Assembly (NCBI GenBank): GCA_035634055.1
Contig: DASQDR010000276.1
Span: 1 to 16,422 of the forward strand
Length of the DNA stretch: 16,422 bases
Direction of reading: 5' to 3'
From: JAICTV01 sp035634055
GTDB lineage: Bacteria; Planctomycetota; Phycisphaerae; Tepidisphaerales; Tepidisphaeraceae
Shown: in pieces, positions 6,451-12,944 of the stretch
How positions within the stretch are numbered: position 1 is the stretch's first letter
How the letters are laid out: every line of letters begins with the position of its first letter
The notes under the pieces: model-generated
What the model was told of the DNA's origin: nothing
Seen by the model: only the letters and a program-made list of their open reading frames with translations
Database searches by the model: none
Made by a program: the position numbers and the translations under genes

Positions 6451-6483
6451 CGGCCCAAGAGCATGCGGGGCTCTGGCGGTTCA

Positions 6484-7113
6484 TCAGATCGTCGCGACGT
6501 GCGGCATCAGCCGCTTCGTCTCCTCCAGCACACGCGCGTGCTTCCGCGCCGCGGCCAGCCATCGGTCATGGTCGAAGTGGAGCACGCCAAAGGCGCCCAC
6601 CGAGAGGAGGCTCGGCGCGGTAGTCGCCGGGACGCGGAGGTACTCCTCGGTGAACGCGTGCACGTGATGACGGGGGTGGCGGTTCCGGTAAGCAAGGTCC
6701 TTCCCCTCCCAGTCCGCCTCGGGGCCGTCGAACCGGAAGTACTTCCGCTGCGTGAGGAGCAACTCGCCCCAACTGCCCTGCGCGTTGCGCGGTAGGTACT
6801 TCGGGTCGATCATCACCTCGTGCATGTACGAGATGGTGTACGAGTAGCTGACCAACAGCGGCGCGCCCTGGCTTTTTTCGTAGTGGTACTTCTCCTCAAT
6901 ATCGAGCCGCACCTGGCCGTGCATCAGCCCTGCGACCCCTTCCGCCAAAAGGATTCCGACCGGGGATCGAAAGTCCGTGGCCACGACCAGAAGCTTTTCG
7001 GACGGCTGAAAACGCACCGCCAGCGCTTGCTCGTCTGCCAGCACCTCCAGCAGCCCCAGGTGCTCGATCACTTCGCGGCGGCGCGCGGAGCCGAAGCGGT
7101 CCGCGTCAGCCAT
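6484..7113 (-). CDS. unrecognised protein with His-rich C-terminal motif; second gene of an overlapping pair (toxin-like candidate)
   Basis: 209 residues, soluble, no signal peptide. I do not recognise the family with certainty. Visible features: an N-terminal helix-rich part with EVLADEQALAVRF (23-35); a beta-rich middle with YSYTISYMHEVMI (90-102) and KYFRFDGPEADWEG (124-137); then the striking cluster YRNRHPRHHVHAF (142-154) and HFDHDRW (179-185). The order 'YSY ... RFD ... HPxHHxH' recalls the TumE/DUF6516 toxin family, where an RYDNxPHHxxxxxHxH-like pattern occurs, but that is memory of a pattern and not a search result. The histidines could bind metal or act in nuclease chemistry. The ATG at 7113 overlaps the upstream stop by 8 bp, so the two are probably translationally coupled and act together. 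Confidence 0.65.
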   Translation of the reverse strand: MADADRFGSARRREVIEHLGLLEVLADEQALAVRFQPSEKLLVVATDFRSPVGILLAEGVAGLMHGQVRLDIEEKYHYEKSQGAPLLVSYSYTISYMHEVMIDPKYLPRNAQGSWGELLLTQRKYFRFDGPEADWEGKDLAYRNRHPRHHVHAFTEEYLRVPATTAPSLLSVGAFGVLHFDHDRWLAAARKHARVLEETKRLMPHVATI

Positions 7114-7789
7114 TGCCGTACTCCTGGCGCAACCGCTCGGGCGAGCCGGCCAAGCGGAACTCCGGCAACTCTCCGGCCACCGCCCGCCTCGCACAGGCGT
7201 CGCAAAGCCTTTGGTCCTGCGCCCCTTCCAGATGCTCCTGATGCCTGGGGCAGACCTTCCGGGGCGAGGCGCCGGCCCGGCAATGAGGATTGGCGCACCG
7301 GTGGGCGGCGAGGTTGGTGCAGTCGTCGCTCTCACAACGCTGCTCGGCGGGTTGGAAGTCGCGCGAACGCGCGGCCAACTGCCTGTGAAACTCCCTCAGC
7401 AAGCTGCTGCGGCTCGCAAAGGTCTTAAACCTCGGGAGGTACGCACGAACGAAAGCATCCAGCTCCTCGCGCAGAAATCGGACCTCGCCGCGGCCGTCGC
7501 GCCGGACGGGCAGGCCGTAAGGCCCTGCCGCCAGCGCGCCGAACGAAGCCTCGGTCAACCCGAGCATCAACGCCGCAGCGGCCGGCTCCACGCCCTCCCT
7601 GTCCACCCTCTCCTGAAGCGCCCGGCGAATGGCCTCCGCCAGGTCCGAGGTTGTGCCGGCCCCGCGCTCCGCGAGCATGGACATTTGCGGTCTGAGAAGT
7701 TCCTGCGCGAAGTCCAGATCGACACCCGCGACATCGGCTGCGGCGGTCAGCACGCGCGGGTCGAGAAGCAGCAATTCGCTCTTGGCCAT
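7106..7789 (-). CDS. winged-helix and zinc-cluster protein; first gene of an overlapping pair (antitoxin/regulator-like candidate)
   Basis: 227 residues. The centre (about 67-118) reads as an excisionase/MerR-type winged helix: AAALMLGLTEASFGALA then GLPVRRDGRGEVRFLREEL, matching the usual helix-turn-helix, wing and 'RF.reeLdaf' pattern, so DNA binding is likely. The C-terminal part has eight possible zinc ligands: C152, C157, C165, C170, C180, H183, C196 and C199, spaced like a cross-braced B-box/AN1-type cluster holding two zinc ions. The N-terminal 60 residues look helical. The ATG at 7789 is supported by GAGG 5 nt upstream and by a consensus extended -10 just before it; longer starts would lie upstream of that promoter. 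A DNA-binding protein encoded first, overlapping its partner, is typical of toxin-antitoxin or self-regulating modules. The exact family is unknown to me. Confidence 0.7.
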   Translation of the reverse strand: MAKSELLLLDPRVLTAAADVAGVDLDFAQELLRPQMSMLAERGAGTTSDLAEAIRRALQERVDREGVEPAAAALMLGLTEASFGALAAGPYGLPVRRDGRGEVRFLREELDAFVRAYLPRFKTFASRSSLLREFHRQLAARSRDFQPAEQRCESDDCTNLAAHRCANPHCRAGASPRKVCPRHQEHLEGAQDQRLCDACARRAVAGELPEFRLAGSPERLRQEYGNG

Positions 7790-8194
7790 TTTCACCTCGG
7801 CTCGGCGATTATAGCACCGATCGCGCACGCTCTGGGCGCGCACGAGCAAGTTCGGCACGCCTCTCGAGACGGTAACTCGTGACTAGCCGCATTTCGCCGT
7901 CTGCGCGCCGTCGTCGCACCTCCCGCCGCCGCCTGCCCACCCGGCTTTTCAGCCGGATTTTGGCCGACACTGGCGATTTTGATTGCTAAGTTGACCCTTG
8001 GCCGCGGCCGCCCGCTCGCGCGAGCGGGAGGATCTTCTTGCCGCCGCGGCTGCGGGTGGATTGGCCGGTCCTGTTTCACCTCTGGGCCGGTGGCTCACGC
8101 GCGGCATTCACATCTGGCAACGCGGGCGGCGCGGGTTCTCCGCGCGCGGCGCGCTCACGCGCCCCTCTTGGCCCGCGAGCGGAAGGAGCACGTC
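7790..8194. other. 405-bp divergent spacer with hairpins and a perfect palindrome
   Basis: Apart from the promoter at 7808-7813, no gene is seen. CCGGCT-TTTC-AGCCGG (7941-7956) is followed by ATTTT on the + strand and resembles the CTTTTCA-loop hairpin at 4387. CCCGCTCGCGCGAGCGGG (8011-8028) is a perfect 18-bp palindrome, next to the palindrome GGCCGCGGCC (8000-8009). TAAGTT at 7986 in an AT-rich patch (GATTTTGATTGCTAAG) may be a -10 for the rightward gene, giving a leader of about 200 nt that would carry both palindromes. Confidence 0.5.
7808..7813 (-). promoter_or_regulatory. extended -10 promoter of the two-gene module
   Basis: On the minus strand this reads TGCTATAAT: a perfect TATAAT with the TGN extension. 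The ATG at 7789 is 18 bp downstream, leaving a leader of about 12 nt that holds the GAGG ribosome site. There is no good -35 at 17 bp, as expected for an extended -10 promoter. Two direct copies of CGCGCACG (7822-7829, 7837-7844; 15 bp apart) lie just upstream and could be an operator for the winged-helix product. Confidence 0.6.
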
Positions 8195-9034
8195 ATGGCA
8201 TCCCAGGCACAAGTTGAGGCGAACCGTCGCAACGCGCAGCGGTCCACCGGTCCGCGGTCGGAGCGCGGCAAGGCGGCCGTCGCGCGCAACGCGATCACCC
8301 ACGGGTTCTTCTGCCGGCACCTGGTCCTGCCGGGGGAGCGCCAGGCGGAGCTGGAAGCGCTGCGGCAGAGCGTCGCGCGGCGGCTCCGGCCGATCGACGC
8401 GGTCGAGGCGATCTACGTCGAGCGCTTCGTCGTGGCCGCCTGGAAGCTCCGCCGGGTGCTCGCCGGCGAGGCGCGGACCTACGGCCGGGCGCGGGAGATG
8501 TACCCGGCGATCCGCGGCGCCGACGACTACGCCGCCATCATGGCCGACCACGTCGTCCACCAGCAGAAGCTCGCCTCCACCCTTGAGCGCGCGATGGACA
8601 AGGCGCTGGCGGAGCTGGCCAAGCTGCGCAAGTCGCGCGACGAGGACGCCGACGAAGAGGCGCCGCCGGCGGCGTCCTGGTTTGACGAAAACAAAGCCAA
8701 TCCTGCCCCCGCTTCGGATTCGCTTGGGGATCGTGCCGACGACGCCCCGGCTCCTGATCCGCAACGCAACGGGGCCGGTCACGCTGCCGCTTCCCACCCG
8801 GATGCGGGCGAAGCAGATCCCGGTTCGGCTTCTGATCCGGATCGGAAACACGAGGAAGTAGGCCCGTCGGCGGAGGTGCCGGTGGCCCCGTGCGCGGCGC
8901 GCGATGGTGATGGCGAAAGCGAAGCCGATCGCACCCGCGCGGGGGGCGGCCCGGGTGAGGGTTTAACCGGTTCACGCCGCGGGATCGGTGGCGCCCGCGG
9001 GAGCGATTTGCCGGCGGTCGGTCGCGGCGAGTAG
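8195..9034 (+). CDS. STGPRS-motif protein of unknown function with disordered tail
   Basis: 279 residues. The N-terminal 35 residues (VEANRRNAQRSTGPRSERGK ... ARNAITHGFF) match a motif common in planctomycetes and acidobacteria, usually read NRxNAQxSTGPRTxEGKxxxxxNAxxHG; no function is known to me. Residues about 40-155 are helical and basic, including ELEALRQSVARRLRPIDAVE. From about 160 to the end the protein is low-complexity, rich in Asp, Glu, Ala, Pro and Gly, and probably disordered. The ATG at 8195 is supported by AAGGAG 6 nt upstream, one of the best ribosome sites in the window. The conserved basic motif suggests nucleic-acid binding, and such genes sometimes occur in variable regions, but no transposase is nearby. 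It may be transcribed alone, as two GC hairpins follow the stop codon. Confidence 0.7.
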   Translation: MASQAQVEANRRNAQRSTGPRSERGKAAVARNAITHGFFCRHLVLPGERQAELEALRQSVARRLRPIDAVEAIYVERFVVAAWKLRRVLAGEARTYGRAREMYPAIRGADDYAAIMADHVVHQQKLASTLERAMDKALAELAKLRKSRDEDADEEAPPAASWFDENKANPAPASDSLGDRADDAPAPDPQRNGAGHAAASHPDAGEADPGSASDPDRKHEEVGPSAEVPVAPCAARDGDGESEADRTRAGGGPGEGLTGSRRGIGGARGSDLPAVGRGE

Positions 9035-9037
9035 ATT

Positions 9038-9073
9038 GGCGCGCGTGGGCGCGCGCCCGCCCCTGCCGGGCGG
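9038..9073. terminator. two consecutive GC hairpins after the STGPRS gene
   Basis: GGCGCGCG-TGGG-CGCGCGCC (9038-9057) is a perfect 8-bp stem beginning 4 bp after the stop codon. CCGCCC-CTGCC-GGGCGG (9057-9073) is a perfect 6-bp stem directly after it. There is no U-tract, so termination or 3'-end protection is inferred from position only. Confidence 0.45.
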
Positions 9074-9121
9074 CGCCGGGACGAGCGGGGTTTTCGCAGC
9101 CGCGAGAGGACGAGCCGACGC

Positions 9122-10513
9122 ATGAGTGAGCGGGTCGATTACGCCCATCCCGACGAAACCTACCCGCCCGGCTTCCGCGCGCGGCGCGGGCTCAACTGGG
9201 GGGCCATCGGGCTGCTCTACGCGTCGTTCTACCTCTGCCGCTACAACTTCCCCCTGGCCAACCAGGCGATCAGCCAGGAGTTCGGCTTCAGCAAGACGCA
9301 GATGGGGTGGATCATCACCACCGTCTCGCTCGCCTACGCCTGCGGGCAGATCACCAACGGGCTGCTGACCGACAAGTTCGGCGGCAAGCGCGCGATGCTG
9401 ATCGGCGCGTTCGGCACGATCGTGTTCAACGTCCTGTTCGGGCTGGCGTCGTTCTGGGGGCTGTTCTGGTTGTTCCTGACCATCCGCGGCATCGACGGCT
9501 ACCTCCAGTCGTTCGGCGCGCCCGGCATGATCAAGATGAACACAGCCTGGTTCCACCGCAAGGAGCGCGGGCGGTTCGCGGGGATCTTCGGGTTCATGAT
9601 CAACCTGGGGCGCTTCGCCGCCAACTCGCTGATCCCGGCGATCCTGGCCGGCACGGTGCTGTTCGGGCTGATCTCGATCCCGCCGCAGCACTGGCGGTGG
9701 GCGTTCATCGTTCCTGCAATTATCACCACGTTCGTTGCACTGTTCATGGCGCTGGTGGTGAAGGAGACGCCGGAGTCCGCCGGCTTCCACCGCAGCGACC
9801 CCGACGAGCACTACGACGCCAACGAGCCGGACCCCAAGCTCGGCACCGTGATCCGCGTGATCGCCAGCAACCCGGCGGTGTGGGTGTGCGCGCTGGCCTA
9901 CGCCTGCACCGGTGCGGTGCGGCAGGGGATCGACCAGTGGTTCCCGCGCTACCTGAGCGAGGTGTACCACGTCGACTTCAAGAGCGCGCAGTTCAAGACG
10001 GTCGCCTTCATGCTCCCGCTGGTGGCGACGCTCGGGTCGCTGGCCAGCGGGTACGTGTCGGACCTGTTCTTCGCCGGGCGGCGCGCGCCGGTGGCGGCGG
10101 TGCTGTACCTGGTCGAGACGATCATCATCCTGGCGGCGGCGCAGGTGACGGGCGTCAACGCCGCCGTCACGTTCCTGGTGCTGATCGCCTTCACCGCCAA
10201 CTCGACCCACTCGATCCTGGGGACGGCGGCGGCGATGGACATCGGCGGGCGGAAGATGGCCGGCTTCGCCTCGGGGTGCATCGACTCGTTCCAGTACTTC
10301 GGCAGCGCCCTGGCCGGGGCGCTGCTGGGGAGCATCGTGGAGCGGAACTGGGACCATTACTTCTACTTCATGGCCCCCTTCGGGCTGCTGGGCGCGGTGC
10401 TGATGTTCTGTCTGCGGTTCGTCCCGCCCCCGAAGCCGCGCGGCCCCCAGGGCGGCGTTGGGGCGGGCGCGCCGGCGGCGCCGGGCGCGGCCCACACGCC
10501 GGCGGAGGTCTAG
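9122..10513 (+). CDS. MFS transporter, organophosphate:phosphate antiporter (OPA, GlpT/UhpT/PgtP-like) family
   Basis: 463-residue inner-membrane protein with about 12 hydrophobic segments in two halves around a polar loop (about residues 215-240). Known OPA members exchange phosphate for glycerol-3-phosphate, hexose-6-phosphate or phosphoglycerate. Seen here: LYASFYLCRYNFPLANQAIS in helix 1, with R40 at the place of the GlpT phosphate-binding arginine R45; the MFS motif GLLTDKFGGKRAM after helix 2; the family block GYLQSFGAPGMIKMNTAWF and ERGRFAGIFG; and CTGAVRQGIDQWFPRYL with R267 at the place of GlpT R269. Both arginines that hold the substrate phosphate thus appear present, which supports a phosphorylated substrate. 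The Gly/Ala/Pro-rich last 30 residues are a cytoplasmic tail. The solute-binding gene starts 28 bp downstream, suggesting an operon and a shared substrate. The substrate itself cannot be read from sequence. Confidence 0.85.
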   Translation: MSERVDYAHPDETYPPGFRARRGLNWGAIGLLYASFYLCRYNFPLANQAISQEFGFSKTQMGWIITTVSLAYACGQITNGLLTDKFGGKRAMLIGAFGTIVFNVLFGLASFWGLFWLFLTIRGIDGYLQSFGAPGMIKMNTAWFHRKERGRFAGIFGFMINLGRFAANSLIPAILAGTVLFGLISIPPQHWRWAFIVPAIITTFVALFMALVVKETPESAGFHRSDPDEHYDANEPDPKLGTVIRVIASNPAVWVCALAYACTGAVRQGIDQWFPRYLSEVYHVDFKSAQFKTVAFMLPLVATLGSLASGYVSDLFFAGRRAPVAAVLYLVETIIILAAAQVTGVNAAVTFLVLIAFTANSTHSILGTAAAMDIGGRKMAGFASGCIDSFQYFGSALAGALLGSIVERNWDHYFYFMAPFGLLGAVLMFCLRFVPPPKPRGPQGGVGAGAPAAPGAAHTPAEV

Positions 10514-10541
10514 CTGCCGTCGTCCCGAGCGGATCAACCTG

Positions 10542-12047
10542 ATGCGCCGTTACGTCCCGGTCATCCTCTTTTTCGTGGTGCTGCTGGCGCCGCTGGCGCT
10601 GCGCTGGGCGGTGGAGCCCAGGGCAACCGCGGGCGCGTCGGCGGCGTCTGACGGCGCCTCCTCCTTCGACGCCGCCGGCGCGGGGTTGCCGCTGATCATC
10701 ATCACCCCGCACGCCGAGTCGATCCGCACCGAGTTCGCCGACGCCTTCAGCCGCTGGCACCACCAGCAGTTCGGCGAGCCGGTGTTCGTCGACTACCGCA
10801 TCTACGGCGGGGCCAGCGACATCGTCCGCTACTTCGACTCCGCCCGCCGCACCGTGTACGCCTCGCTCAAGACCTACAAGATCGACCTGGTCTGGGGCGG
10901 CGGCGACGACCTGTTCGAGCGGCGGCTCAAGCAGCCGGGCTACCTCCAGCCCGTCGAGCTTCCGGCGGAGGTCATGCGCCGCGCCTACGCGCGCCGGGAG
11001 ATCGGCGGGCTCCCGCTGTACGACCAGTCCGGCCCGCGCCCGCAATGGTTCGGCACGGCGCTGAGCAGCTTCGGCATCGTCTACAACCGCGACGTGCTGC
11101 GCCACCTGGCGGTGCCGGAACCGCAGACTTGGAGCGACCTGGCCGACCCGCGCTACCGCGGCTGGGTGATCCTGGCCGACCCCGGGCGCAGCGCGGTCGC
11201 GCGGACCACCTTCATGGTCGTCGTCGAGCGCGCCATGCAGGACGCCATCGACGCCGGCCGCAGCGCCGACGAGGGTTGGGCCCGCGGGATGGGCCTGGTC
11301 CGCCAGATCGCCGCTAACGCGCGGCTCTTCACCGACAACGGCACGGTCGTCCCGGCGCAGGTCGGCACCGGCGACGTGGCGGCCGGCATGGCGATCGACT
11401 TCCAGGCGCGGTCGCAGGTCGATGCCGTCGGCAGCCAGCCGGGCAGCGGGAGCAACGGCGCCGCGGCGGCGCGGCTGGCGTACATCGAACCGGTCGGCGC
11501 CACCGCGATGAACCCCGACCCGATCGCCTTGGTCAAGGGGGCCCAGCACCCGGAGGTGGCGGTCCGGTTCATCGAGTTCGTGCTGAGCGAGCAGGGGCAG
11601 CGGCTGTGGAACACCCGCGCCGGCGCCGCCGGCGGGCCGCGGCGGTCGTCGCTCCGCCGGCTGCCGATCATGGAATCGGTCTACGCCGCGCCCACCGACT
11701 TCACCGACCCGGTCAACCCCTACGCCAGCAGCGGCGGCTTCAACACCCGCCGCGACCGCACCGCCACGTCCAGCATCCTGGCCGAGCTGATCCAGTTGAG
11801 CTGCATCGACCTGCTCGACGAGCTGCGCCAGACCCGCCAGGCAATTCTTGCCTCGCCGGGGGCGGCGGAGCTGGACGCGCGGCTTGCGGTCTTCCCCTTC
11901 GATCAGCAAGAGGCTTTGGCACGCGCCAAACGCTGGTCCGAAGCCTCGCCGCTGGAGCGACTGGAGATCGGGCGGCAATGGACCGATGAATTCAGGCAGG
12001 AGTACGCGCGCCTGCGCGCTGAAGCGCGAGGCGTGGCCGCGCGTTGA
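10542..12047 (+). CDS. membrane-tethered extracellular solute-binding protein (AfuA/PgtC-like)
   Basis: 501-residue periplasmic-type binding protein. Residues 7-23 form one hydrophobic segment without lipobox or clear signal-peptidase site, so it may remain anchored. The two-lobe fold shows in LIIITPHAESIRTEFADAF (about 51-69), DLVWGGGDDLFERRL, TALSSFGIVYNRDVL and IALVKGAQHPEVAVRFIEF, typical of the iron/phosphosugar group of ABC binding proteins. The last 110 or so residues are an extra helical, charged domain (RQTRQAILASPG ... EFRQEYARLRAEA), making it longer than AfuA or PgtC (about 350-400). No ABC permease or ATPase gene adjoins it. It follows an OPA transporter by 28 bp, as PgtC accompanies PgtP in Salmonella; AfuA proteins are known to bind sugar phosphates. 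A sensor or delivery role for the transporter's substrate is therefore inferred. Ferric-iron binding is the alternative. The start lacks a clear ribosome site. Confidence 0.8.
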   Translation: MRRYVPVILFFVVLLAPLALRWAVEPRATAGASAASDGASSFDAAGAGLPLIIITPHAESIRTEFADAFSRWHHQQFGEPVFVDYRIYGGASDIVRYFDSARRTVYASLKTYKIDLVWGGGDDLFERRLKQPGYLQPVELPAEVMRRAYARREIGGLPLYDQSGPRPQWFGTALSSFGIVYNRDVLRHLAVPEPQTWSDLADPRYRGWVILADPGRSAVARTTFMVVVERAMQDAIDAGRSADEGWARGMGLVRQIAANARLFTDNGTVVPAQVGTGDVAAGMAIDFQARSQVDAVGSQPGSGSNGAAAARLAYIEPVGATAMNPDPIALVKGAQHPEVAVRFIEFVLSEQGQRLWNTRAGAAGGPRRSSLRRLPIMESVYAAPTDFTDPVNPYASSGGFNTRRDRTATSSILAELIQLSCIDLLDELRQTRQAILASPGAAELDARLAVFPFDQQEALARAKRWSEASPLERLEIGRQWTDEFRQEYARLRAEARGVAAR

Positions 12048-12062
12048 GGAGCGGAGACGACC

Positions 12063-12068
12063 TAAACT
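12063..12068 (+). promoter_or_regulatory. possible -10 element before the GT2 gene
   Basis: TAAACT lies in the 52-bp gap after the solute-binding gene and would place a transcription start about 25 nt before the ATG at 12100. The surrounding 15 bp (CCTAAACTTCACGCA) recur exactly on the minus strand at 4446-4460, upstream of the DUF2752 gene. No -35 box is clear. Confidence 0.3.
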
Positions 12069-12099
12069 TCACGCACCACCCGACACGGAGCCGCGGCCG

Positions 12100-12909
12100 A
12101 TGTTCCACTCGCAGAAAGTCATCGTCGTCATGCCCGCCTACAACGCGGCCCGCACCCTGCTGCAAACGCACCAGGAAGTGATGGCCCAGGGCGTGGTCGA
12201 CCAGGTCATCGTCGTGGACGACGCCAGCAAGGACGAGACCAGCACCCTCGCCCGCACGCTGCCGAACACCATCGTCCACACGCACGTGAAGAACCTCGGC
12301 TACGGCGGGAACCAGAAGAGCTGCTACCGCCTGGCGCTGGAGAACGGCGCGGACGTGGTGGTGATGGTCCACCCCGACTACCAGTACACCCCCAAGCTCA
12401 TCCCGGCGATGGTCTCGATGATCGGCAACGGGCTGTACCCGTGCGTGATCGGCAGCCGCATCCTCGGCGGGCGGGCGGTGCGGCAGGGGATGCCGCTGTG
12501 GAAGTACGTCGCCAACCGCGGGCTGACCTTCTTCGAGAACGTCATGATGGACGCCAAGCTCTCGGAGTACCACACCGGCTACCGCGCCTTCTCGCGCGAG
12601 CTGCTGGAATCGCTGCCGCTGTCGGCCAACTCCGACGACTTCGTCTTCGACAACCAGATGCTCGCCCAGATCCTCTACTACGGGCACACGATCGCAGAGG
12701 TGAGCTGCCCCACGAAATACTTCGCCGAGGCCTCCAGCATCAACTTCCGCCGCAGCACGAAATATGGTTTCGGCTGCGTGGCGACGGCGGTGACGTACAA
12801 GCTGTCGAAGCTGGGGCTGGTCAAGTCCAGCCTCTTCCCCCCGCAACCCCTCAGCGTCGCCGAGCGAAAGCCGGCGCCGCGCCCGCCGATCAAGCTGCAT
12901 GCCGCTTAA
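12100..12909 (+). CDS. glycosyltransferase family 2, polyprenol-phosphate-sugar synthase-like
   Basis: 269-residue GT-A enzyme that probably moves a sugar from a nucleotide-sugar to polyprenyl phosphate on the inner face of the membrane, as dolichol-phosphate mannose synthase does. Motifs: VIVVMPAYNAARTL (7-20), VIVVDDASKDETS (36-48) with the nucleotide-binding DD at 40-41, the metal-site variant HPDYQYTP (91-98), IGSRILGGRAVRQGMP, and EYHTGYRAFSRELLE near the acceptor site. There is no C-terminal membrane segment, so it is of the soluble or peripheral type. The start at 12100 is chosen because MFHSQKVIVVMPAYN is the family N-terminus; the frame is open further upstream but overlaps the previous gene. 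The membrane glycosyltransferase (GT39-like) that converges with it 35 bp away is the kind of enzyme that uses polyprenyl-phosphate sugars, so a supplier-user pair is plausible. Confidence 0.85.
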   Translation: MFHSQKVIVVMPAYNAARTLLQTHQEVMAQGVVDQVIVVDDASKDETSTLARTLPNTIVHTHVKNLGYGGNQKSCYRLALENGADVVVMVHPDYQYTPKLIPAMVSMIGNGLYPCVIGSRILGGRAVRQGMPLWKYVANRGLTFFENVMMDAKLSEYHTGYRAFSRELLESLPLSANSDDFVFDNQMLAQILYYGHTIAEVSCPTKYFAEASSINFRRSTKYGFGCVATAVTYKLSKLGLVKSSLFPPQPLSVAERKPAPRPPIKLHAA

Positions 12910-12944
12910 TTCGTGATTCTATCGCGTGGCGGCGGCGGCATCAG

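Noticed and set aside
7790..7858. N-terminal extension of the winged-helix/zinc protein from an upstream in-frame start at 7858
   Set aside because: It would begin upstream of the extended -10 promoter, while the ATG at 7789 has its own ribosome site.
7979..8194. N-terminal extension of the STGPRS protein
   Set aside because: The ATG at 8195 has AAGGAG at ideal spacing and puts the conserved NRRNAQRSTGPRS motif at the N-terminus; the extension runs through two palindromes.
8972..10537. 521-codon minus-strand frame opposite the OPA transporter
   Set aside because: Antisense shadow: the transporter frame has clear family motifs and membrane helices, this one is Arg/His/Gln/Asp-rich with no recognisable pattern.
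10368..11978. 536-codon minus-strand frame opposite the solute-binding protein
   Set aside because: Antisense shadow rich in Arg/Val/Asp/Ala; no family pattern.
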